Part shown: positions 17,962-26,609 of the stretch, in pieces
Numbering within the stretch: the first letter of the stretch is position 1
Layout: every line of letters starts with the position of its first letter
NCBI GenBank assembly: GCA_964537925.1
Contig: CAZICV010000001.1
Location: 930,001 to 994,000, forward strand
DNA length: 64,000 bases
Direction: 5' to 3'
DNA from: SLDF01 sp964537925
Lineage (GTDB): Bacteria; Bacteroidota; Bacteroidia; Chitinophagales; Saprospiraceae
Notes under the pieces: generated by a model
What the model was told of the DNA's origin: nothing
The model's input: only the letters and a program-made list of their open reading frames with translations
Databases searched by the model: none
Position numbers and translations under genes: made by a program

Positions 17962-19056
17962 CTAGAGCCAGCCCTTTTTTCTGAAATAGAGGAGCATACA
18001 AGCTACCGTCCCGATCATGACCGCCCATACAGCCGGATACCCGTATGCCCAGTCCAGCTCGGGCATCACCCGGAAGTTCATCCCATAAACGCCGACGATG
18101 AAAGTGATGGGTATGAAGATCGTCGATATGATCGTCAGCAGTTGTATCACGGCATTGGTCCTGAAGCCGATCTGGGAGAGATACAGGTCGTTGAGCCCAT
18201 TGACCATATCACGGTAGACTTCCAGCGTATCCGCCGCCTGTACCACATGGTCGTACAGATCGCGGAAGAATACATAGTTGCCACCGGGTTCGGCAGGGTC
18301 TGCCTGCTTGCTGAACTTGTAGATCAGGTCTCGGAGCGGCAGCAAAGCCTTGCGCAGCAACAGCATTTCATTGCGCAGATCGTAAAGCATTTCCTTTCCA
18401 GAACTGTCCCGCAGTTCCAGTATCCGCGTTTCCATCCGGTTGATCCGTGTCTCCAGTTCTTCCAGCGTGAGAAAGTAATTGTCCACGATCAGATCCAGGA
18501 GTGCATATACCAGGTAGGCGCTATCCCGCGTACGCAGTCTTGAACCTTCCTTGAGCAGGCGTTCGCGCACCCGGGCAAAGAGGTCTCCAGAGTCTTCCTG
18601 GAAGCTGGCTACCAGCTGTTCGTTGAAGAAGATGGTGACTTGCTCGCTGTCCAGGGACTCTTCGGCGGAAGGATAGCGTAGCGAAAGTAAAGAAATGAAA
18701 CCACCGCCCTCATACTCGTCGTATTTGGGCCGCTGGCCCGGATGCACGATATCCTCAGTTGCCAGTGCATGTATCCGGTAGCGGGCGCCCAGGCGCTCGA
18801 TCAGGTCCACGTCGTGTATCCCATGTATATCCAGCCAGAGGATACTGCCAGCGTCGAGATCAGGCAAAGCCGCCGGATCAAGCGGCCATTCATCCAGATG
18901 ATCCGCCCCGTAGCGGATCAGACGGCCCTGGGGAGCGGTATTCCTGAGTGGCCCTGTATAGACCAGCGATCCGGGTGACAGCCCCGGTGTCTTCGCCCTG
19001 AGGCTCTTCCTGCGGGCCGCCATATCCGGGCGCTTCCTGTGCTTCTCCTTAGCCAT
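17962..19056 (-). CDS. corA: CorA-type magnesium/cobalt transporter
   Basis: Homopentameric divalent-cation channel of the CorA family, 364 aa. The large N-terminal cytoplasmic funnel and long stalk helix precede two C-terminal membrane helices; the signature YGMNF lies at the end of the first, in VGVYGMNFRVMPELDWAYG. The very N-terminus is basic (KEKHRKRPDMAARRK). Its start overlaps the end of the mechanosensitive channel gene by 8 nt, so the two are translated from one message. Substrate is presumably Mg2+, possibly Co2+, which would suit the B12-dependent mutase nearby; that link is speculative. Confidence 0.95.
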   Translation of the reverse strand: MAKEKHRKRPDMAARRKSLRAKTPGLSPGSLVYTGPLRNTAPQGRLIRYGADHLDEWPLDPAALPDLDAGSILWLDIHGIHDVDLIERLGARYRIHALATEDIVHPGQRPKYDEYEGGGFISLLSLRYPSAEESLDSEQVTIFFNEQLVASFQEDSGDLFARVRERLLKEGSRLRTRDSAYLVYALLDLIVDNYFLTLEELETRINRMETRILELRDSSGKEMLYDLRNEMLLLRKALLPLRDLIYKFSKQADPAEPGGNYVFFRDLYDHVVQAADTLEVYRDMVNGLNDLYLSQIGFRTNAVIQLLTIISTIFIPITFIVGVYGMNFRVMPELDWAYGYPAVWAVMIGTVACMLLYFRKKGWL

Positions 19057-19948
19057 GATACTCTTCCCCGATGGATGGTTGTCCTACATGAACATAATGA
19101 CGCGGCGCAGGGATCTCTATACCCGCCCTGTCAAAACGCGACTTAACAGTTTCAAGCAGGTCACAGCTCATCTCGAAAGCCTCTACAGAATTATTGGCCC
19201 AGGCCCAGGCCCTCAACCGGACAAAATAGTCGCCGATCTGGATCACCCGGACAGGTACCAGCGGAAAACCCTGCTCAACTTGCTCGCGGGTACGATTGTC
19301 GACAAAAAACCTGTGCTTGCGGACCTCTTCCTGCATGATCATCTTAGCATCCTCGAGCTTGGTATCCAGGGCGACATTGATCTCGATCCACTTGCATATC
19401 TTGTTGTCCTCGATATCTGCATTGACGATCACTTCCTGGCTGATGACCGTATTCGGTATGATGATACGGCGGTTTTCGAAGTCCCTGATCACTACATGCC
19501 GCAACGTGATATCCTCTACTACACCGTGCAGGTTTTCGCGCAGCTTGATCCGCTGATTGACCCGGAATGGCTTGAACAGGACGATAAACACGCCGCTGAC
19601 GATATTGCTCAGCGCGTGCTGGGAGGCCAGACCGATCGCCAGCGCCAGGATACCCGCCCCGGCAAGCAGGGACTGGGCCACTTTCCGCAACGCATGCGTC
19701 TCATAGATCGCCCAGCTGATACCGATCATATAGATGATGGCCGTACCCGCATGCGCGATGAACTTGTAGCTGGTCGGGTCATTGTGCATGATCTGTGTTG
19801 CCTTCCGGATGAACCGGTTGTACACATTGCGAAAGATGAGCGCTCCGATGATCGTCGCCACCAGGATACCCATGACCTTGAGGAATATATTCAGGTTCTG
19901 TACTGCCTCGGGATTGCCCGCCGAAACTGCAGCGTCTAGTAAAAGCAT
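19049..19948 (-). CDS. Small-conductance mechanosensitive ion channel (MscS family)
   Basis: Osmotic release valve of the inner membrane, 299 aa, close to the size of E. coli MscS. Three membrane helices lie in the first 130 residues; the pore helix region is GAGILALAIGLASQHALSNIVSG, followed by the beta-domain VFIVLFKPFRVNQRIKL, GVVEDITLRHVVI and RRIIIPNTVISQEVI. First gene of a two-gene unit with corA (8-nt overlap). Its leader is unusually AT-rich and contains a -7 box and a hairpin right before the start codon. Confidence 0.93.
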   Translation of the reverse strand: MLLLDAAVSAGNPEAVQNLNIFLKVMGILVATIIGALIFRNVYNRFIRKATQIMHNDPTSYKFIAHAGTAIIYMIGISWAIYETHALRKVAQSLLAGAGILALAIGLASQHALSNIVSGVFIVLFKPFRVNQRIKLRENLHGVVEDITLRHVVIRDFENRRIIIPNTVISQEVIVNADIEDNKICKWIEINVALDTKLEDAKMIMQEEVRKHRFFVDNRTREQVEQGFPLVPVRVIQIGDYFVRLRAWAWANNSVEAFEMSCDLLETVKSRFDRAGIEIPAPRHYVHVGQPSIGEEYHG

Positions 19949-19951
19949 ATT

Positions 19952-19973
19952 ACATTATGTTTTTCTATAATGT
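19952..19973 (-). other. Leader hairpin directly before mscS
   Basis: ACATTAT at 19952-19958 and ATAATGT at 19967-19973 form a perfect 7-bp inverted repeat with an 8-nt loop, ending 4 nt from the start codon of the mechanosensitive channel gene. In the mRNA it would cover the ribosome entry region; a regulatory role is inference. Confidence 0.4.
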
Positions 19974-19982
19974 TTTATGCAT

Positions 19983-19990
19983 CAAATATA
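19983..19990 (-). promoter_or_regulatory. Candidate -7 box for mscS-corA
   Basis: TATATTTG on the minus strand matches TAnnTTTG and predicts a leader of about 28 nt. The expected -33 position reads CAG, not TTG. The 262-nt divergent space 19949-20210 otherwise holds no gene. Confidence 0.5.
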
Positions 19991-20210
19991 CAAGACTTTA
20001 GAACATATATCTGCTATTTTATAGTGCAGAAATACTACAACCAGAAAACCCGCCCCGACATTCGGTACTGTTTGCAGGAGCGCCAGAGGAAGTTGCACCT
20101 GCCTGGTCGACCCATGCCGTTTTGATCTCATTTTTGCTTAAATTTACAGATGGATAAGGGTCCGGCCAGGTTTACCAGGCCCTCTATCCGCTAACAGCGA
20201 CCTTAGTCAT

Positions 20211-20930
20211 ATGAATGCGTACAAATCCCTGCCGGGCGTGATCCTGCTGGCTATATTTTTGTTGGCCGTGCAGTCTGTACATGCCCAGGAACGCCGTCTT
20301 GGCGCGGGACTCCATGCCGGGGTCACCATAGCCCTGACGGATGTGAAGAAAAACGACTTTGCCCCATCATTCCGTAATCCCAACGAGATCCGGACCTGCG
20401 TCGGATTGCAAGGTATCTATTCGCTTAATCCCTATCTGAACCTTCGGTTCAACTGGCTCATCGCCAGGCTTGCCGGAGGACGGCCCGCAAAGGATGATGA
20501 GTTCACCGCCAGGCTCAATGATGTGTCCCTGCAACTGATGGTCAACATGAGTTCGATATTCTTCTACGACGAGGAAGACGCGCTGATCGACATATACGGC
20601 ATCATCGGGTGTGGTCTTACCAGCTTCCGGTCAGTACATCGTACGAGCAGCACGGGCGAGGTCCTGAATACATATGGATATAAACGCGACGGCACGACAC
20701 GCACGAGCGCTACTTCCGAGCTGGTCGTCCCAGTGGGGATAGGCCTGCGGAGTATGGTGTCCGACCTCTTCCCTTCTCTGTATGGCACATCCTGGGACAA
20801 CACGGAACTGGGATTTGACGCTATGCTACACCTCGTCAATACGGATAAGCTGGATGCCGCGCTGGAGACCACCCGCGGAAGAGACCGTTTCACCTATTTC
20901 AGCCTGGGCCTGGTCTACTATATCCGCTGA
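20211..20930 (+). CDS. Outer-membrane beta-barrel protein, function unknown
   Basis: Secreted 239-aa protein. A signal peptide (VILLAIFLLAVQSVHAQ) is followed by alternating hydrophobic/polar stretches typical of porin-like Bacteroidota barrels: RRLGAGLHAGVTIAL, YLNLRFNWLIARLAGG, DVSLQLMVNMSSIFF, ELVVPVGIGLRSMV, and a last strand TYFSLGLVYYIR ending with an aromatic-rich C-terminus. No enzymatic motif is seen. A near-consensus -7 box (TAAATTTA at 20139-20146) is 65 nt upstream. Its neighbour downstream is a periplasmic peptidase with its own promoter. Confidence 0.75.
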   Translation: MNAYKSLPGVILLAIFLLAVQSVHAQERRLGAGLHAGVTIALTDVKKNDFAPSFRNPNEIRTCVGLQGIYSLNPYLNLRFNWLIARLAGGRPAKDDEFTARLNDVSLQLMVNMSSIFFYDEEDALIDIYGIIGCGLTSFRSVHRTSSTGEVLNTYGYKRDGTTRTSATSELVVPVGIGLRSMVSDLFPSLYGTSWDNTELGFDAMLHLVNTDKLDAALETTRGRDRFTYFSLGLVYYIR

Positions 20931-20965
20931 CGGTCCGGAGGAGCGGACAGACGATAAATGCTGCG

Positions 20966-20996
20966 TTGGCGTGTAACCAATTATTTGCTATTTTCG
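20966..20996 (+). promoter_or_regulatory. Promoter of the DPP-IV gene
   Basis: TTG at 20966-20968, a spacer of exactly 20 nt, then TATTTTCG at 20989-20996, one base from TAnnTTTG. The predicted start is near 21003, less than 20 nt from ATG 21021. Confidence 0.65.
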
Positions 20997-21020
20997 TCGT
21001 TTCGCAAAATCCTGTAATCC

Positions 21021-23198
21021 ATGCGACCTGCATCACTGTGGCTGACCTTGTGTCTGCTGATCTTCGCCGCCCTCCATTCGGTAGCGCAACAGTCCATCAC
21101 ACTGGACGATATCTGGCTGAAAGGTACTTTCCAGACGCGCTCCGTACCCGGTTTCCGGTTTGCCCTCGACGGCAAGACCTACCTGCGCCAGGAGGGCAAT
21201 ATGATCCAGGTATACGATATCCGGTCCGGCGAAAAAACAGCTACCTTCTTTGACGGCAGCCAGGTCTCGATGCCAGACGGCCAGGCGCTGCGCTTCTCTT
21301 CCTACCAGCCCAGCGACGACGAATCCTCCCTGCTGCTGGAGACGGGAGCCGAATCGATCTACCGCTACAGTGTCAGAGCCAGTTACTGGATCTGGAACCG
21401 GACGGAAGGCCGGCTCAGGCCGCTGTACGACGCTGCCAGGCAGATGTACCCCCGCTTTGCCCCGGACGGCAAAATGGTCGCTTTCGTATCGGACAATGAT
21501 CTCTATGTCCGCGACCTCGGCCTGGATACCGTGAGACGGATCACACGCGACGGAGAGTACAGTCGAATCATCAATGGCGCTTCCGACTGGGTTTACGAGG
21601 AGGAGTTCACCTTGAAACGGGCATACGAATGGTCTCCCGACGGGAAGTACATCGCCTTCATACGTTTTGACGAGACAGATGTGCCGGAGTTTACCATGGA
21701 TAGCTATACGGATGCATTGTACCCGGAAAGGGTCAGCTTCAAATACCCCAAAGTGGGTGAGAAAAACGCCGTCGTGAGCCTGTGGATCTATGATCTGAAG
21801 ACCGGCAAGTCGACGCAGGCGGACATCGGCCCGCTGGAGGACCGTTATATACCGAGGATACAATGGGCGGGCAACAGTGGAGAACTGGTGGCATTCAGGA
21901 TGAATCGCCACCAGAATGAACTGGACCTGCTGCTCGTGGACCCGGTCAGCGGCAAGAGCAAGACACTGCTGAGTGAGCGCAACAAATACTATATCGATAT
22001 CCACGACGATCTTACTTTCCTGCCGGACCGCTCCTGGTTCATCTGGTCGAGTGAGCGCAGCGGGTTCAACCACCTGTACCTCTATGATATGAGCGGCAAG
22101 CTTATACGCCCGCTCACCAGCGGCAACTTCGACGTCACCGCTTTCTACGGAGCCGACGCCCGCAACCAGAAGATCTACTACCAGGCCGCAGAAGCTTCTG
22201 CTATGGAAAGACAGGTCTTCGAAGCAGGGTTCGACGGTAAAGGCAAGAAGCTGCTCACCCCGCTCAAGGGCTGGAACGAGGCCCAGTTCAGCAGTTCATT
22301 CGATTTCTTCGTCAATACGCATTCGACCATCAATACAGCGCCATCGTATACAGTACATAATCGCGCCGGTGAGATCGTCCGCCTGATCGAATCCAACCAA
22401 AATGTACCGCAGACGCAACAGAAGTATGGGGTACAGCCGGTTGAATTCTTCCGGTTTTCAACCTCTGAAGACGTAGCGCTCAACGGCTACATGATCAAAC
22501 CACCCGGCTTCGACCCGTCGCGCAAGTACCCGGTGTTTATGTATCTCTACGGCGGACCCAACAGCCAGCAGGTGACCGACTCGTGGAAAGGTTCCAACTA
22601 CTGGTGGTTCCAGATGCTGGCCCAGAACGGGTATATCGTCGTATGCGTGGACAACCGGGGTACGGGTGGCAGAGGCGAAGAGTTCCGCAAGATGACCTAC
22701 CTGCAGCTCGGGCACTTTGAGACCATCGACCAAATAGAAGCGGCCCTGTGGCTGGGTAAGCAGCCCTATGTCGACGCCTCCAGGATCGGTATCTACGGCT
22801 GGAGCTACGGCGGATATATGTCCTCTCTCTGTCTGCTCAAGGGCAATCACGTGTTCAAGGCCGCCATTGCCGTAGCACCGGTGACCAACTGGAAGTGGTA
22901 CGATACGATCTATACGGAGCGCTACATGCGCACGGAGAAAGAAAATCCCGACGGGTACAAAAACAACTCACCCGTGTACTTCGCCGACAGGCTGAAAGGA
23001 AAGTACCTGCTCGTACACGGTATGGCCGACGACAATGTACATTTCCAGAACACCGTGGAGATGGCCAATGCGCTCATTGCAGCCAATAAACAGTTTGAAA
23101 CTTACTTTTACCCCAACCGTAACCATGGTATTTACGGTGGATATGCACGGATACATCTCTTTACCAAGATGACCGACTTCATCTATCATAGTATATGA
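21021..23198 (+). CDS. Dipeptidyl peptidase IV (S9B family)
   Basis: Exported serine peptidase that removes X-Pro or X-Ala dipeptides from peptide N-termini. The 725 residues start with a signal peptide (LWLTLCLLIFAALHSVAQ), then the eight-bladed DPP-IV propeller containing the substrate-anchoring double glutamate in DWVYEEEF, then the alpha/beta hydrolase domain. The catalytic triad is visible: Ser595 in GWSYGGYMSS, Asp670 in HGMADDNVHFQ, and His702 in NRNHGIYGG. Bacteroidota use such enzymes to finish periplasmic peptide breakdown. Length and motifs are complete. It has a promoter at 20966-20996 and is followed after 70 nt by a small secreted protein. Confidence 0.97.
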   Translation: MRPASLWLTLCLLIFAALHSVAQQSITLDDIWLKGTFQTRSVPGFRFALDGKTYLRQEGNMIQVYDIRSGEKTATFFDGSQVSMPDGQALRFSSYQPSDDESSLLLETGAESIYRYSVRASYWIWNRTEGRLRPLYDAARQMYPRFAPDGKMVAFVSDNDLYVRDLGLDTVRRITRDGEYSRIINGASDWVYEEEFTLKRAYEWSPDGKYIAFIRFDETDVPEFTMDSYTDALYPERVSFKYPKVGEKNAVVSLWIYDLKTGKSTQADIGPLEDRYIPRIQWAGNSGELVAFRMNRHQNELDLLLVDPVSGKSKTLLSERNKYYIDIHDDLTFLPDRSWFIWSSERSGFNHLYLYDMSGKLIRPLTSGNFDVTAFYGADARNQKIYYQAAEASAMERQVFEAGFDGKGKKLLTPLKGWNEAQFSSSFDFFVNTHSTINTAPSYTVHNRAGEIVRLIESNQNVPQTQQKYGVQPVEFFRFSTSEDVALNGYMIKPPGFDPSRKYPVFMYLYGGPNSQQVTDSWKGSNYWWFQMLAQNGYIVVCVDNRGTGGRGEEFRKMTYLQLGHFETIDQIEAALWLGKQPYVDASRIGIYGWSYGGYMSSLCLLKGNHVFKAAIAVAPVTNWKWYDTIYTERYMRTEKENPDGYKNNSPVYFADRLKGKYLLVHGMADDNVHFQNTVEMANALIAANKQFETYFYPNRNHGIYGGYARIHLFTKMTDFIYHSI

Positions 23199-23268
23199 GC
23201 AGCCGGCTGTAAAAAACGGAACGAAATTTGATACATTATTTAGTGAGCAACGAGACAATGACCGCTAT

Positions 23269-23748
23269 ATGAGGCAGCGACCCTTCCTGACGATCTTCAC
23301 AATCCTTCTCTGCGGGTGGCAACTCCGTGCACAGGATTGTGCGGATGAGGCTGCCTGGAACAAGCTCCGGTTTCTGCAGGGTAAATGGAAGATAGAAAAC
23401 CGCAACTCCATCGAACATTGGGAGCTGCGCGGGAACCGGGAGATGATCGGCAGGGTTTATTCGCTGAGCGGCAAGGACACCCTGATATCCGACGTGATCC
23501 AACTGCTGTATGATGGCAAGGATACATGGTATGCGCCGAGGGTCATGGGACAGAATGACGACAGCCCCGTGCCGTTCAAACTGATCGTATGTACGGAGAA
23601 TATGTTTGTCTTTGAAAACAAGACAAATGAGTTTCCCCGGAAGATCGGGTACAGGAGGATCGGTGACGACAAGATGCTGGCCTGGATCGAAGGTATCCGC
23701 AACGGAGCCCCGCACAAATCAGACTTCCCGATGAAGCGGATCAAGTAG
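23269..23748 (+). CDS. Secreted DUF6265-like protein
   Basis: Small exported protein of 159 aa. A signal peptide (FLTIFTILLCGWQLRAQ) precedes a domain resembling DUF6265, with the opening FLQGKWKIENRNSIEHW and the pattern of G..W.A......PV.F......F.FEN expected of that lipocalin-like family. Two cysteines could pair with nothing else obvious. Function is unknown. It lies 70 nt after the DPP-IV gene and 99 nt before smpB on the same strand. Confidence 0.6.
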   Translation: MRQRPFLTIFTILLCGWQLRAQDCADEAAWNKLRFLQGKWKIENRNSIEHWELRGNREMIGRVYSLSGKDTLISDVIQLLYDGKDTWYAPRVMGQNDDSPVPFKLIVCTENMFVFENKTNEFPRKIGYRRIGDDKMLAWIEGIRNGAPHKSDFPMKRIK

Positions 23749-23847
23749 CCCGCCGACGAACGTACCTATCACCCCATCCCGACAGGATGCCCGGGAAACG
23801 AACTCATTATTTTTTTAAAAAGCAACGCGCCAGAACCCCTTACTCCC

Positions 23848-24285
23848 GTGGAGATCAAGAACAGAAAAGCCGCCCACGACTATCATTTCCTGCAGTCCTT
23901 CGAAGCAGGCGTCGTCCTGCTGGGTACGGAGGTCAAGTCCATCAAAGCCGGTCATGCCAACCTCAATGATGCCTACTGCTTCTTCCAGGGCGGTGAGTTG
24001 TGGGTGCACAGTATGTATATCAAGGAATACGAAAACAGCGCCTACTTCAACCATCAGACCCGCAAAGACCGGAAGCTGCTCCTGAACAGGGCGGAATTGA
24101 AAAAACTGGAAAGAAAACTCTCGGAAAAGGGGCTCGCCCTCATTCCTTACCGGCTTTACGTCGGCGACCGGGGCATGATCAAGTTGGAGATCGTACTGGC
24201 ACAGGGTAAAAAAACCTTCGACAAGCGCGAGACCATCAAAGAAAGGGAGACTCAGCGAGAGCTGGATCGCCGCTTCAAGCTATAA
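23848..24285 (+). CDS. smpB: SsrA-binding protein SmpB
   Basis: Binds tmRNA and delivers it to stalled ribosomes for trans-translation. At 145 aa it has the usual length. Motifs include KNRKAAHDYHF at the N-terminus, EAGVVLLGTEVKSIKAGHANL, and the C-terminal KGKKTFDKR-type tail (GKKTFDKRETIKERETQREL) that reaches the decoding centre. Translation starts at GTG 23848, in agreement with other SmpB N-termini (MEIKNRKA). The ssrA gene itself was not recognised in this window. Confidence 0.96.
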   Translation: MEIKNRKAAHDYHFLQSFEAGVVLLGTEVKSIKAGHANLNDAYCFFQGGELWVHSMYIKEYENSAYFNHQTRKDRKLLLNRAELKKLERKLSEKGLALIPYRLYVGDRGMIKLEIVLAQGKKTFDKRETIKERETQRELDRRFKL

Positions 24286-24355
24286 AAACAGCATCATACA
24301 TAAGATCTCATGCCGGTTTGATGAAGATATCGCCCATGGCTACCAGTCGCGGTGC

Positions 24356-25858
24356 TCAACGGCGATTCATCAGGCAACGGATACCCATCGTAGTAGAGGT
24401 AGAATAGAAACGGTCGAATGCCGGTCCCACGGCGTCATCCGTCAGGTGATGATAGTACGACTGCTCCAGGAAAAAGGCATACCTGCCGGCAAACCTGGCC
24501 TCGACTCCTATACCCATGTTGACGGTGTAGTACTGGTTGCCGCGGATACTCTCTCCTTCAAAGATACCCTGGCGGAAGCTCGAGGAAGAGAACAGCGAAT
24601 AATTGTGCACGCGGTAGTTGTTCTCTACCAGTGACAGCTCCGGCCGCCGCCTGAAAAGATCGTTTTCCGCGTAGTTGGCATAAGCCACAAAATTGGCCGA
24701 GACACCTCCGAGGATATACCCGCGTACCGGGCCTACGGGTTTCATCTTGAGCCTCACCTGCATGGGTACGGAAAGAATGCGTACATCGTTGCGGCCTTCG
24801 TATACGCTCTCGTAATCCTTGTTCATCCAGCTGATACCTGTCTGTATCTCTGCAAACCTGTGTTCGAAGAAAAGGAAAACGCTGGCATGGATATTGGATT
24901 CGATACGACCCAGGAAAGTAGATGAAAGCTGATCCGGGTAGGGAGACTTGACCAGGTCCCTGTCGTGTGTGAATGCAAATGCGAGCCAGATGTTGGTCGT
25001 CTTGAATGACGGTTTAGGTTTTCGGATCCGACCGAGCGGATCTCCCGGCTGAGCGGCGGGCACGAAGCTCAACACTGGCAGCGGCGTGACTGGGGCGACC
25101 CGCTCAGAAGCGGCCAGGTCTTCGGCAGCAGCCGATACTGCTGCTGTCATTCCGCTCGTACTCACTAGCTCCGGCTGTGGCTTACCCGCCCACAATGACG
25201 GGATGGTCGCCGGAACCAACTCCCCTTGAGTGATAGTATTTTCAGGTGATGCAGGACGGCGATTCTTACCCGCAGCCGCGTAACTGCCAGATGGGACAGG
25301 CAGCCATCCTTTGTTGTCAGCCGCAGTCCGCTCCCGGCCTGCACCCATACGCACCGAGGCGCTCTTCTGACCGCTTGCTGCGGCTGCCCCGGTTTTTGCG
25401 AGATCAGGAGCAGTTGTTTCTGCGGGTACGGCTGCAGAAGCAGCCGGGTAATCCAGGTGGGCCGGTATCTCCGTCGTCTTGTCCCTGTCGGCGGCAGCGA
25501 CCGGTTCTTCCTCGCGGAGAACATCCGCCGGTGAGTCCGGGTACCACCATACCAGCATAGCCAGCAACAGCAGCAGTTCGGCGGCTTTGCCGCCCAGCAC
25601 GGTACGGCGACGGCGTGTATATTGCTCGAGCCGGGCCTGGAGCAGTGTCCAGGACCCATCATAGGACACCGTCATGGCTGCCGCCTTGCGCTCAAGGCTG
25701 TTCCAGCCTGCGGCCACGCGGTCTTCTTCATCCAGGCGTTGCTCGAGTGGCGCCCAGGATCCAGGGACAAATGGGACCTCCAGCCGCTCCAGCCGCTCAC
25801 GGAAATGGCTGTCCGGGGCCTGTTCGCCTGCGCTGGTACGTTGCCGTTTATCTTTCAT
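24356..25858 (-). CDS. Putative trans-envelope anti-sigma protein with C-terminal beta-barrel-like domain
   Basis: Protein of 500 aa with a striking order. Residues 1-86 are charged and cytoplasmic, with two copies of a GSW-x2-L-x2-RL motif (PGSWAPLEQRL near 32-42, DGSWTLLQARL near 67-77) and a basic RRRR just before the membrane. One helix at about 87-106 (AELLLLLAMLVWWY) crosses the inner membrane. A disordered linker of about 175 residues rich in Ala, Pro, Thr and Glu follows. From about residue 286 to the end it reads like an outer-membrane barrel (NIWLAFAFTH, SVFLFFEHRFAEIQTG, RGYILGGVSANFVAY, RYAFFLEQSYYHHL). It overlaps the upstream ECF sigma gene by 11 nt, the normal place for an anti-sigma factor. 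The layout resembles dual-membrane-spanning anti-sigma proteins described in Bacteroides (Dma type). Regulator role is inference from context. Confidence 0.75.
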   Translation of the reverse strand: MKDKRQRTSAGEQAPDSHFRERLERLEVPFVPGSWAPLEQRLDEEDRVAAGWNSLERKAAAMTVSYDGSWTLLQARLEQYTRRRRTVLGGKAAELLLLLAMLVWWYPDSPADVLREEEPVAAADRDKTTEIPAHLDYPAASAAVPAETTAPDLAKTGAAAASGQKSASVRMGAGRERTAADNKGWLPVPSGSYAAAGKNRRPASPENTITQGELVPATIPSLWAGKPQPELVSTSGMTAAVSAAAEDLAASERVAPVTPLPVLSFVPAAQPGDPLGRIRKPKPSFKTTNIWLAFAFTHDRDLVKSPYPDQLSSTFLGRIESNIHASVFLFFEHRFAEIQTGISWMNKDYESVYEGRNDVRILSVPMQVRLKMKPVGPVRGYILGGVSANFVAYANYAENDLFRRRPELSLVENNYRVHNYSLFSSSSFRQGIFEGESIRGNQYYTVNMGIGVEARFAGRYAFFLEQSYYHHLTDDAVGPAFDRFYSTSTTMGIRCLMNRR

Positions 25859-26420
25859 AGTTGTTTCCGTTTTCCGCCTGCCGGAGTATCTCCTGCAGCT
25901 TGTAGCGCGCTTTTGCCAGGTTGGACCGCGAGGTACTCTCCGTTATCTTGAGTCGTTCGGAGATCTCCCTATGGCTGTACCCCTCGATGGCAAAGAGGTT
26001 GAAGATGGTCCTGTACACGGGACTGAGCTGTTGTATGACTTTCAGCAGATCCTGCTCCCGGAGGTCCTGGAGCGGGTCCGGACCGCCAGATGGCAGCGCA
26101 TAGGAGTTGCTGTCCAGTTCTTCTGTACGGGTACGCTGTTGCTTCCTGTAGTGGTCGATACAGGTATTGACCATGATCCGCCTCATCCAGGCCATGAGCG
26201 AAGTGCCCTGCTGGTATTGATGTATACTGCGGAATATCTTGATATACCCGTCGTGCAGCGTATCCATGGCCTCTTCGTAGTGACCGGTATAGCGCAGACA
26301 TACGCCCATGAGCTGACCGAAGCTGTCCTCATACAGCCGTTGCTGCGCCCAGCGCTCCTGCCTGATGCAGGCCTGGACGATATCAGTCTCATGGATTTCC
26401 AAACTCAGTGCATACGCCAT
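25848..26420 (-). CDS. ECF-type RNA polymerase sigma factor
   Basis: Extracytoplasmic-function sigma-70 factor, 190 aa. Region 2 runs about 20-90 (LMGVCLRYTGHYEEAMDTLHDGYIKIF, then WMRRIMVNTCIDHYRK), and region 4 about 120-180 with the helix-turn-helix YSHREISERLKITESTSRSNLAKARYKL. No sigma-70 region 1 or 3 is present. It is the first gene of a two-gene unit: its stop lies inside the start of the 500-aa membrane protein (11-nt overlap), which suggests sigma and anti-sigma translated together. It diverges from the topoisomerase gene across a 189-nt gap. No autoregulated promoter could be assigned with confidence. Confidence 0.95.
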   Translation of the reverse strand: MAYALSLEIHETDIVQACIRQERWAQQRLYEDSFGQLMGVCLRYTGHYEEAMDTLHDGYIKIFRSIHQYQQGTSLMAWMRRIMVNTCIDHYRKQQRTRTEELDSNSYALPSGGPDPLQDLREQDLLKVIQQLSPVYRTIFNLFAIEGYSHREISERLKITESTSRSNLAKARYKLQEILRQAENGNNYER

Positions 26421-26565
26421 TGGTCTCCGGGGCAGTTGCTCTACTTCCGGTAAAACGAAAAAACAACCGGCGACGCTGCCCGTCTGTACAAGTTACGGAA
26501 AATCGGTCAGCAGGGCGGACAGGCAGGCCGTTTCCGTCGTGTTTTTCATAACGCAGCGTTTTGTG

Positions 26566-26573
26566 TACCTTTG
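26566..26573 (+). promoter_or_regulatory. -7 box of the topoisomerase IV A gene
   Basis: TACCTTTG matches the Bacteroidota consensus and is identical to the rplM -7 box. The -33 position 20 nt upstream reads TTT within a T run. Start predicted near 26580, 30 nt before the ATG. Confidence 0.65.
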
Positions 26574-26609
26574 CATTAGGTTTTTCTTTTATACTTTTTT
26601 CTCAGATAC

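Noticed and set aside
21033..22073. 346-aa minus-strand frame opposite the DPP-IV gene
   Set aside because: Shadow of the conserved peptidase; no domain and no upstream signals.
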